64,000 nucleotides of DNA from BOKV01 sp041739465 (GTDB lineage: Bacteria; Pseudomonadota; Alphaproteobacteria; Rhizobiales; Rhizobiaceae): contig JBGSNX010000073.1 in NCBI GenBank assembly GCA_041739465.1, forward strand, positions 62,001 through 126,000. The letters are read 5' to 3'. The position numbers were made by a program, and so were the translations under genes. Position 1 is the first letter of the stretch; every line of letters starts with the position of its first letter. Shown piece after piece: positions 1 through 7,978 of this stretch. A model generated the notes under the pieces. The model worked only from the letters and a program-made list of their open reading frames with translations. It ran no database searches and was not told the DNA's origin.

Positions 1-14
1 CCGCGGCAACCACA

Positions 15-2435
15 ATGTTTTCAGGCTTGTCTGGCCTGTCTGGCAGTTCGTTTGGCAGCGCGGCAATCGCTGCCGACGGAACGGCTCTTGCTGACGCCCT
101 GTTGTTCACATCCGCCAACGTCATGATGCTGGCAGTTTTCGGCGGTGCCATGAGCTTTGCCATCCTGTCGGCAACCTGGCTCATTCGCGAGCGGGCGCGG
201 ATGACCGGTGAAAATGATGCGCTGAAAATGAGGGTTTCGGGTCTTCGCGCCAGCAATGAGCGGCTTGAGGCACTGGCAAGTGCCGGTGACCAGGTTGTGG
301 TTGTCTGGGACGGTGCCGATGAAAAACCTGCCATTCTCGGTCGGCTTTCAAAAGCATCGGGGGCACCTTCGGACAGGGCAGCATTTCTTGCTTTCGGGCG
401 CTGGCTGACTGCAGATTCAGCCATCAGTTTTGAAGGAGCGTTGAAGCGGCTGCGCGCCAACGCGGAAGCATTCGACTTGCCTTTGACCACAAAAACCGGC
501 GTCATCGAAGCGCAGGGTCGCACCTCAGGCAGCCATGCTTTTGTGCGGTTCATAGAACTTTCCGGCGAACGCTCGGCGCTGGCGAGGCTCGAAGCTGAAC
601 ACGCCCGGCTGCTCGCGACATTCGATTCCATCCAGACACTGTTTGAGCAATTGCCCATGCCGGTCTGGTTGCGTGATCCGGCGGGGGAATTGTTCTGGGT
701 CAACAATGCCTATGCAAAGGCCGTGGACAGCGCCGATGGCGAGCAGGCTGTCGACCGGCGCCTGCAACTTCTCGACAGTGCCGAACGCAACGAAGTGGCG
801 CGCAAGCAGCGTGAAACGGGCACCTATCGCGGTACGCTTCCGGCGGTCATTGCCGGTGACCGGCGCACCCTCGACTATACCGAGGTGAAGACTGCAGCCG
901 GAAATGCCGGAATAGCGGTTGACCGCAGCGATATGGAAGCGGTGAGGGCAACGCTCAAGCAGACCAATGCCAGCCATGCCCAGACGCTCGACCACCTGGC
1001 AACCGCCATTGCCATGTTCGACAAGGCCCAGCAGTTGCAGTTCTACAATTCCAGCTTCCAGAAACTTTTCGGCCTGCCAGCTGGCTTGCTGGAATCACAG
1101 CCAAGCAATGCCCAGGTTTTTGATGCCATGCGGGCAGAACGAAAGCTGCCGGATTTTCCCGATTGGCGCAAATGGCGTGAGACCCAACTCAGCATCTACA
1201 AAGCGGTCGATGCGCGTGAAGACTGGTGGCATCTGGCCGATGGCCGGGTGTTGCGCGTGGTTGCAAACCCGCACAGCCAGGGCGGCGCAACCTGGGTGTT
1301 TGAAAATGTCACCGAACAGGTCGAACTGCGCACAAACTACAATTCACTGATGCGCATCCAGGGCGAGACCCTCGACAATCTGAGCGAAGCTGTCGCCGTT
1401 TTCGGGTCTGACGGACGTCTCAAACTGCACAATCCAGCTTTCGCCAAAATCTGGAATGTCGATGCGGAGCTGTTTGGAACGGGCAAACATATTTCGGGGC
1501 TGTCCAAACCGCTCAGTGACAAGCTTACCGAACCGCAGGCCTGGTCGAAGATTGTCGATGCAATCACAGGCTTTGACGATGCGCGCGACGATCTTTCCGG
1601 AAGGCTTGATACCGTTGATGGCAAGGTTGTCGATTATGCGCTGGTGCGCCTGCCTGAAGGCCAGACCATGCTTGCCGTGGTTGACATGACAGCAACAGTG
1701 CATGTCGAACGGGCACTGAAAGATCGCAACGAGGCACTGGAACAAGCTGACCGGCTGAAGAACCGCTTCCTGCAGCATGTGTCCTATGAATTGCGCGCAC
1801 CGCTGACTTCCATCTCCGGCTTCGCCGAAATGCTGGAAATGCCCGAAATCGGCAAGCTCAACAGCAAGCAGCACGAATATGTTGGCCACATCACCGGTTC
1901 GGCAGACACGCTCAAACACATCATCGACGACATTCTCGACCTTGCAACTATTGATGCGGGCGCGATGACGCTCGATTTCGAGCCGGTGAATGTGGGCGAA
2001 GTGCTGGCAGAATGCAGCAATGCGCTGCTGGACGCGACCGGCCCGCGCGGCATTACCATCGAGAACCGGATATCGGCAGGCGCGCAGCAATTCCTTGCCG
2101 ACCGTCGGCGGATCGGACAGATCCTCGCCAATCTTCTTGATAATGCGGTGCGCTTTTCGCCCGATGGCGGGAAGGTCAGCATCAGCACGGCACGAAGCGG
2201 CGACACGCTGGAAATCGTTGTTGCCGATGAAGGGCCGGGCGTGCCGTTGGAAAACCGGGCCAGCATATTCGAGCGGTTCGAGGGACAGAACGCAGGCGAC
2301 AAGCGGCGTGGCACCGGCCTTGGGCTTTCCCTGGTCAAAAGCTTCGTTGAACTGCATGGCGGCAGCGTAAGCGTTGAAAACGCGGGCGAGCGCGGCGCCA
2401 AATTCGTTTGCCGGTTTCCGCGCGCGGCTGCCTGA
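15..2435 (+). CDS. divL: DivL-type PAS sensor pseudo-kinase (Tyr in the H-box)
   Basis: Reads as DivL, the membrane-anchored PAS protein that feeds the CckA-ChpT-CtrA cell-cycle phosphorelay in alphaproteobacteria. One hydrophobic segment lies at about residues 35-57. Three PAS-like regions follow (from about 215, 330 and 453), then a dimerisation helix and a GHKL ATPase fold with N box NLLDNAVRF, G1 DEGPGV and G2 GTGLGL. The H-box reads HVSYELRAPLT, so Tyr591 sits where ordinary histidine kinases carry the phosphoacceptor His. The same His-to-Tyr change is known from Caulobacter DivL. The frame stays open to the window edge, so the true start could lie further upstream. The next gene begins 5 bp after the stop and is probably cotranscribed. 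Confidence 0.85.
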   Translation: MFSGLSGLSGSSFGSAAIAADGTALADALLFTSANVMMLAVFGGAMSFAILSATWLIRERARMTGENDALKMRVSGLRASNERLEALASAGDQVVVVWDGADEKPAILGRLSKASGAPSDRAAFLAFGRWLTADSAISFEGALKRLRANAEAFDLPLTTKTGVIEAQGRTSGSHAFVRFIELSGERSALARLEAEHARLLATFDSIQTLFEQLPMPVWLRDPAGELFWVNNAYAKAVDSADGEQAVDRRLQLLDSAERNEVARKQRETGTYRGTLPAVIAGDRRTLDYTEVKTAAGNAGIAVDRSDMEAVRATLKQTNASHAQTLDHLATAIAMFDKAQQLQFYNSSFQKLFGLPAGLLESQPSNAQVFDAMRAERKLPDFPDWRKWRETQLSIYKAVDAREDWWHLADGRVLRVVANPHSQGGATWVFENVTEQVELRTNYNSLMRIQGETLDNLSEAVAVFGSDGRLKLHNPAFAKIWNVDAELFGTGKHISGLSKPLSDKLTEPQAWSKIVDAITGFDDARDDLSGRLDTVDGKVVDYALVRLPEGQTMLAVVDMTATVHVERALKDRNEALEQADRLKNRFLQHVSYELRAPLTSISGFAEMLEMPEIGKLNSKQHEYVGHITGSADTLKHIIDDILDLATIDAGAMTLDFEPVNVGEVLAECSNALLDATGPRGITIENRISAGAQQFLADRRRIGQILANLLDNAVRFSPDGGKVSISTARSGDTLEIVVADEGPGVPLENRASIFERFEGQNAGDKRRGTGLGLSLVKSFVELHGGSVSVENAGERGAKFVCRFPRAAA

Positions 2436-2440
2436 GGCTC

Positions 2441-3961
2441 ATGGAAAGCGTGCTGGACTACAATCTGGCTGATGAAGCAGCCACCATCCGGCTGGGGCAG
2501 GACCTTGCCATGGCCTTGCGGGCCGGAGATCTCGTGCTGCTTTGTGGCGAGCTTGGTGCCGGCAAGTCTACACTTGCCCGTGCACTGCTTCGCGCGCTTG
2601 CCGCAGACCGTCTCCTGGAAGTTCCAAGCCCGACCTACACCTTGTGCCAGCGCTACGACCTGCAGCTTCCAGTAAGCCATTTTGACCTTTATCGCCTTGG
2701 GCATCCCGACGAGATGGAAGAGCTTGGCCTTGGTGAGGCACTGGAAGGCGGCGCGGCACTGGTTGAATGGCCGCAAATGGCAGGCGATCTGTTGCCAAAG
2801 CATGCATTCCGGATTGATCTGCGGGATGATGACACTGGTGGACGGCTGGCGCGGATCGAGTGCAGCGATTTCAATGAAGCGGCGAGCCGGTTTGAGCGCA
2901 GCCGCAAGATCCGCGTCTTTCTTGATGGTGCGCTAGGACAAGCTGCCGAGCGGCAGTTCCTGCAGGGAGATGCTTCTTCGCGGCGCTATGAAACCGCGCA
3001 CCTTGATGGCGATGTCTGCATTTTGATGGACGCACCGCGCAAGCCGGACGGACCGATCATCAAGGACGGCAAGCCCTACAGCAAGCTTGCACATCTGGCG
3101 GAAGACGTGACGCCGTTCATCGCAATCGGGGAAACGCTGCGCAATGCCGGGTTTGCCGCGCCAAAGATCATCGCCCGCAATATTGAAGACGGCCTGGTAT
3201 TGCTTGAGCATCTTGGCACGCAGAAAATTGTCGACGCCGACAACCGGCCCATCGCAGCGCGGTACATTGCGGCGGCGCAGTTGCTGGCGGATCTGCACCA
3301 GCGTGACTGGCCACAGGCAATCAGGATTGATGGCGGAACTGCAGGACCGTTGACCCATGTCGTGCCCCACTACAGTTCAAGCGCATTGCTGATCGAAGCC
3401 AGCCTGCTTGTGGACTGGTATGCCAAGCGCGCCACGGGGCGCAGTGTCGACGCGGCCGGGCGGGCAGAGTTTTTCGACATCTGGGAACAGCTCGCCGGGA
3501 TGGTCGAAGGCTCGATGCCAACGCTGGTTTTGCGCGATTACCACTCGCCCAACCTCATATGGCGCGAGAGCGAACCGTTTCCCCGCAATCTTGGCCTGAT
3601 TGATTTTCAGGACGCGGTGCTGGGGCCACAAGCCTATGACCTTGCCTCACTGGGCCAGGATGCCCGGGTGGATGTCAGCAGCGGCCTGGAGGTTCAGATC
3701 GTTTCGGCCTATCTTGAGCTGCGACGCCCCGAGTCCGGTTTTGACGAGCAGACGCTGTTGCGCGATTACGCGATCCTGGCTGCTCACCGCGCAACCAAGA
3801 TCCTGGGCATATTCGTGCGGCTTGACGAGCGCGACGGAAAACCCGGCTACTTGCGGCATCTGCCACGCATGCGCGACTATCTGGGCCGAAACCTTCGCCA
3901 TCCGGCGCTGGTGCGCTATCGCGCCTGGTGCGCGCAATGGACCGACATTCAGCCTATGTAA
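2441..3961 (+). CDS. tsaE: TsaE-AmgK-like fusion: t6A tRNA-modification ATPase plus sugar kinase domain
   Basis: A two-domain protein of 506 residues. Residues 1 to about 150 form TsaE, the ATPase of the TsaBDE complex that makes N6-threonylcarbamoyladenosine (t6A) on tRNA; the P-loop is GELGAGKS at 36-43. From about residue 155 to the end is an aminoglycoside-phosphotransferase-fold kinase with catalytic loop LRDYHSPNL (Asp366) and metal-binding LIDFQDAV. This half resembles AmgK, the MurNAc/GlcNAc anomeric kinase, and murU follows directly, which supports that substrate. TsaE alone is about 150 residues in most bacteria; a TsaE/phosphotransferase fusion is a recognised arrangement in Hyphomicrobiales. 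I chose the ATG at 2441 over a TTG at 2408 because GAGG precedes it and it clears the divL stop. Kinase specificity is inferred. Confidence 0.88.
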   Translation: MESVLDYNLADEAATIRLGQDLAMALRAGDLVLLCGELGAGKSTLARALLRALAADRLLEVPSPTYTLCQRYDLQLPVSHFDLYRLGHPDEMEELGLGEALEGGAALVEWPQMAGDLLPKHAFRIDLRDDDTGGRLARIECSDFNEAASRFERSRKIRVFLDGALGQAAERQFLQGDASSRRYETAHLDGDVCILMDAPRKPDGPIIKDGKPYSKLAHLAEDVTPFIAIGETLRNAGFAAPKIIARNIEDGLVLLEHLGTQKIVDADNRPIAARYIAAAQLLADLHQRDWPQAIRIDGGTAGPLTHVVPHYSSSALLIEASLLVDWYAKRATGRSVDAAGRAEFFDIWEQLAGMVEGSMPTLVLRDYHSPNLIWRESEPFPRNLGLIDFQDAVLGPQAYDLASLGQDARVDVSSGLEVQIVSAYLELRRPESGFDEQTLLRDYAILAAHRATKILGIFVRLDERDGKPGYLRHLPRMRDYLGRNLRHPALVRYRAWCAQWTDIQPM

Positions 3962-4033
3962 ATGAGCCGTCACAGCACCGTAAGAAACATGCATTATCCA
4001 CAGCCGGATTTGTGAGCACCACCAGAGACAGAA

Positions 4034-4798
4034 ATGCCCAGCAACAGCGTTTTCACAGCAGGATACCACAAGCGGGACATACCGGTTCCGCAGACTGCCA
4101 TGGTGCTGGCGGCCGGCCTTGGCAAGCGGATGCTGCCGATCACCGAGCACATGCCAAAGCCGCTGGTACGGGTAAACGGCAAGGCATTGATTGACCATGC
4201 GCTTGACGCATTGGCGGCGGCAGGCGTGGCGCAGGCTGTTGTCAACATTCACCACCATCCCGACCAGATGGAAGCGCATCTGTCTACCCGCCAAACGCCG
4301 CTGATCAGGCTTTCCGACGAACGTCAGCAATTGCTGGAATCTGGCGGCGGTGTTGCAAAAGCCTTGCCGCAAATCGGCGATGACCCGTTTTTCATCGTCA
4401 ATTCGGATACTTTCTGGATCGAGGGCTACCGGCCAAACCTTCTGCATCTGGCCGAACAATGGGACAGTTCGAAAATGGACATCCTGTTGCTGCTGGCTTC
4501 AACCCCGACGGCAGTCGGATATGCGGGGGCCGGGGACTTCACAATGGATCCGCAAGGGCGGCTGATCCGGCGCAAGGAGAGGCAAATCGCGCCTTTTGCC
4601 TATGCCGGGGCAGGCATATTTTCCCCTGCCGTGTTTCATGATTTGCCGCAGGGAGCATTTTCGCTCAATGTGCTGTTTGACCGAGCCATCGAATCAGAAA
4701 GGTTGTTTGGTGCGCGGCTTGACGGCTTGTGGTTGCATGTCGGTACACCCGATGCCATCGCCGAAGCCGAAGAGGCAATCGCACGAAGCGCTGCCTGA
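4034..4798 (+). CDS. murU: MurU-like nucleotidyltransferase (MurNAc-1-phosphate uridylyltransferase)
   Basis: A sugar-1-phosphate nucleotidyltransferase of 254 residues. The N-terminus carries the family signature AAGLGKRMLPITEHMPKPL (about 26-44), in which the glycines and Arg bind the nucleotide and the Lys binds phosphate. FIVNSDTFW supplies the metal-binding Asp. With the AmgK-like kinase domain encoded 72 bp upstream, the likely reaction is UTP plus MurNAc-alpha-1-phosphate to UDP-MurNAc. This salvages peptidoglycan sugars and bypasses the fosfomycin-sensitive MurA step. The pairing is what makes MurU better than a generic mannose-1-phosphate guanylyltransferase or GlmU-like call; sequence alone would not exclude those. 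Confidence 0.78.
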   Translation: MPSNSVFTAGYHKRDIPVPQTAMVLAAGLGKRMLPITEHMPKPLVRVNGKALIDHALDALAAAGVAQAVVNIHHHPDQMEAHLSTRQTPLIRLSDERQQLLESGGGVAKALPQIGDDPFFIVNSDTFWIEGYRPNLLHLAEQWDSSKMDILLLLASTPTAVGYAGAGDFTMDPQGRLIRRKERQIAPFAYAGAGIFSPAVFHDLPQGAFSLNVLFDRAIESERLFGARLDGLWLHVGTPDAIAEAEEAIARSAA

Positions 4799-4837
4799 TC
4801 CGGCCTCTCAAGCAGGGCGCGCAGAAACGGGGAAGTC

Positions 4838-7800
4838 GTGCCGGACAGGGTGGAAAATCCAGCTACAGGTTCGATGAACGTTTTTTCCGTTCCGCCGGAC
4901 GCACCGTTTCTGCCAACGCTTGTCGAAGCACTCTTGGACGGGAAGCTGGTTCAGGGCTTTGCGCCGCGCGGAAACCCGCTTCTGCTTTCCACAGCCACCA
5001 TCTATCTCCCAACCCGCAGGGCTGCACGCGCGCTCAGCGCGGCTTTCATTGACGCTTCCAACGGCAAAGCCGCGATACTTCCGGCGATCCGGACCCTGGG
5101 CGATGGCGATGATGACGAGTTTGATGCCTTTACCCTGATGGGAATGGGCGCAATGGAGCAAACCGGGCCAAGCCGGCCGCCGATGGGTGATCTGGAGCGA
5201 AAGTTGCAACTGGCGACGCTGGTGCGCGGCTGGACCACCGCAATGGCGCAAGCGACCCGCGAACTTTTCGGCGATGAGGACATTGCCAGTCCCTCATCCG
5301 CCCCGGACGCCATTCGCATGGCCGCAGATCTTGCCCGGTTGATGGACAGCATGGCGACCGAGGAAATTGGCTGGGAAGCGCTGAAGACGCTGGCAGGTGG
5401 GGACGACGAGCGACCAGAAAACTGGGCGCAGTGGTGGAACCTGACGCTGCACTTTCTCTCCATCGCCACGACAAACTGGCCACTGCTGCTGGACGCGCTT
5501 GGCAAAAGCGACCCGGCGGTGGAGCGGCGCAGACTGCTGGACCTGCGCACTCGCCGCCTGCTTGAAGCAGGTTCGAAAGGCCCGGTGATTGCCGCCGGTT
5601 CGACCGGCTCCATCCCGGCAACGGCGCGGTTTCTGGCGGCCATCGCACGGCAGAGCAATGGCGCAGTTGTGCTTCCCGGCCTCGATTTCGGCCTCGAAAA
5701 CGACGTGTGGGATCTGGTTGGTTCTGCCGATGCGCACGATGAAAGCCTCGCGCTGTGCACTCATCCCCAGCACGGCCTCGCGCGACTGTTGAAAGCCATG
5801 GGATGCCAGAGGCCCGATGTCACACAAATCGGTGACCAGTCGAATGCCGCCCGCGCGCTGCTGGTGAGCCTTGCAATGCTGCCGGCAAGCGAGACCGGAC
5901 GTTGGCAGGAGGCCGGAAAGTTTGATGTGCAAGCATTGGACCACATGGCATTGATTGAAGCGCCCAATGACCGGCAGGAGGCGCTGGCCATCGCCATTGC
6001 CTTACGTGAAGTCCTTGAAACCCCCGACAAAACCGCGGCCCTTGTCACTCCGGACAGACTGCTGGCGGCGCGCGTTGGTTCGGAGCTGTCACGCTTTGGC
6101 ATTGAGATAGACGACAGCGGCGGGCAGCCGGTCTTGCAAAGCGAGCCGGTGGTTTTGGCACGCCTGGCGTTGGCAACAGCCACTTGTCCTGCCGATCCGG
6201 TCACGCTGGCCGCATTCCTCAAGCATCGCCTCGTCGTTGGCAGCGGGAGGATGGGGCGGCTGTTCGAACTTTGCGCCCTGCGTGATGCAATCATTGTGCC
6301 GCGGGCGGGCGAGCTGGGTCAAACCGCCATTTCCGCGCGCCGGATGTGGGAAGGGAACAAGCGGGCGCTGGCCGAGGTCAAAGCCATGCTGCCGCAAGAC
6401 TGGGAAGCGCTGGCAATTTTTGGCGAGCGGATGGATGCAGCCTTGCGACCGTTGACCATGCTGCGGGACGCAGGAGAGGGCGTTGAAACAAGGCTGATGC
6501 TGATGGCCTTGGCACAGACGCTGGCGCTGCTTTTTGAAGGGCCGGAACTCGAGCGGTTCCATGCACGGCCCGGCGGCAGCGCGTTGCAGACGCTTTTCGA
6601 ACGGGCGATGGCCCTGCCGGACGCAGAACTCAAGGTTTTGCCGGAGGAATTTTGCGATGTTCTCGATGCCGTGCTGGCAGGAGAGACAATGCGCGACAAC
6701 CGCCGACACCATCCAAGGCTTGCCATTCTGGGGCCGCTTGAGGCGCGCATGCAACCGTTTGACCGCATCATCCTTGGCGGCCTCAATGAAGGCGTCTGGC
6801 CTGCACAAGCGCGCAATGACGCCTTCCTCAACCGGCCGATGAAGGCGGAAATCGGCCTTTCGACGCCAGAGCGGCGGATTGGCCAGGCTGCCCATGATTT
6901 CCAGCAGTTTTGCGGAGCACCAGAAGCAATCCTGTCGCGCTCATTGCGCTCGGGGAATGCTCCCACCGTTGCCTCCCGTTTTGTCCAAAGGCTGATGGTT
7001 CTGGCAGGCGATAGCGCCAGCAAAGCGCGGGCGAGCGGCAAACACTATGTTGAACTGGCGCAAACGCTGGACCGTTCGGCGAAAAAGGCGCAGCGCGTTT
7101 CTAGGCCCAACCCAAAACCGGCGGTGTCGCTGCGACCAGTCAGGCTTTCGGTCACCGAGATCGAGCGGTGGATTCGCGATCCCTATGCGATACACGCCAA
7201 ACACATTCTTGGCATCAAGCCGCTACCGCCGCTGGAGCGTTCAGCAGACCCGTCACTGCGCGGGCAAATTTACCATGCGATCCTTGCCGAGTTTGTGCGG
7301 ACAACAAATGGTGCCCGCGCCGACATGCAGGTGATGGAGCGCGTTGCCCGACAAGAATTTGAGAGGAACAACCTGCCAACCGAAATTGTCGCCATCTGGC
7401 TGCCGCGCTTTCTTTCCATCGCTGCATTGTTTGTGGACTGGGAGAACGAGCGCAGCGCGGAAGTCTTTGCAAGCCATTGCGAGCTGAACGGCAAGACCGT
7501 GGTGGGCGACACCGGCTTCATGCTGTCCGGAACGGCAGATCGCATTGACATCCTCAACGATAACAGCCTTTCGATCATCGACTACAAAACCGGGTCCAAG
7601 CCCTCTGCACAGCAAGCCCGAACCTTGTCGCCGCAACTGGCACTGGAAGCCGCGATGGCCAAGCGCGGAGCATTTGACATCGGCGCTGCCAGAACCTCTT
7701 CGCAGCTCTTGTATGTCCGGTTGCGACGGGGCGAAACGCTCAAGGTTGATGATGTTGTCGAGAAAAAACCGGGCGCGCCCGACGCGGACGGTTTGGCGGA

Positions 7801-7978
7801 ACGCGCATTCAATGAGCTTACAAGACTGATCCGGGCCTATCGCAACCCCGAAAAGGGCTACCAGTCGCGCTTCGCACCGATGCTGGAGGCGGACATTTCA
7901 GGGGAGTACGACCATCTGGCGCGGGTTCGCGAATGGTCCACCGGGGATGATGAGCAGGGAGAAGGCGGCGATGGCTGA
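4838..7978 (+). CDS. addB: AddB, alphaproteobacterial double-strand-break repair helicase-nuclease subunit
   Basis: AddB partners AddA in the RecBCD-like complex that resects double-strand DNA ends for RecA loading. The 1046-residue protein has the usual family length. It ends in a PD-(D/E)XK nuclease domain whose core is visible as SGTADRID followed by IIDYKTGS near residue 914. The N-terminal half is the degenerate helicase-like region typical of alphaproteobacterial AddB. Translation may start at this GTG, which has GGAAG four bases upstream, or at the ATG at 4874 (MNVFSVPPDAPFL), where family members usually begin. The stop overlaps the likely addA start by 8 bp, implying translational coupling. 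Confidence 0.93.
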   Translation: MPDRVENPATGSMNVFSVPPDAPFLPTLVEALLDGKLVQGFAPRGNPLLLSTATIYLPTRRAARALSAAFIDASNGKAAILPAIRTLGDGDDDEFDAFTLMGMGAMEQTGPSRPPMGDLERKLQLATLVRGWTTAMAQATRELFGDEDIASPSSAPDAIRMAADLARLMDSMATEEIGWEALKTLAGGDDERPENWAQWWNLTLHFLSIATTNWPLLLDALGKSDPAVERRRLLDLRTRRLLEAGSKGPVIAAGSTGSIPATARFLAAIARQSNGAVVLPGLDFGLENDVWDLVGSADAHDESLALCTHPQHGLARLLKAMGCQRPDVTQIGDQSNAARALLVSLAMLPASETGRWQEAGKFDVQALDHMALIEAPNDRQEALAIAIALREVLETPDKTAALVTPDRLLAARVGSELSRFGIEIDDSGGQPVLQSEPVVLARLALATATCPADPVTLAAFLKHRLVVGSGRMGRLFELCALRDAIIVPRAGELGQTAISARRMWEGNKRALAEVKAMLPQDWEALAIFGERMDAALRPLTMLRDAGEGVETRLMLMALAQTLALLFEGPELERFHARPGGSALQTLFERAMALPDAELKVLPEEFCDVLDAVLAGETMRDNRRHHPRLAILGPLEARMQPFDRIILGGLNEGVWPAQARNDAFLNRPMKAEIGLSTPERRIGQAAHDFQQFCGAPEAILSRSLRSGNAPTVASRFVQRLMVLAGDSASKARASGKHYVELAQTLDRSAKKAQRVSRPNPKPAVSLRPVRLSVTEIERWIRDPYAIHAKHILGIKPLPPLERSADPSLRGQIYHAILAEFVRTTNGARADMQVMERVARQEFERNNLPTEIVAIWLPRFLSIAALFVDWENERSAEVFASHCELNGKTVVGDTGFMLSGTADRIDILNDNSLSIIDYKTGSKPSAQQARTLSPQLALEAAMAKRGAFDIGAARTSSQLLYVRLRRGETLKVDDVVEKKPGAPDADGLAERAFNELTRLIRAYRNPEKGYQSRFAPMLEADISGEYDHLARVREWSTGDDEQGEGGDG

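Noticed and set aside
1344..2357. 337-codon minus-strand frame opposite divL
   Set aside because: Antisense to the conserved kinase-like domains, with Cys/His/Arg-rich composition typical of shadow frames.
4838..4874. Treating the ATG at 4874 as the certain addB start
   Set aside because: The GTG at 4838 has a good GGAAG at proper spacing, so the choice remains open and is recorded in the gene entry.
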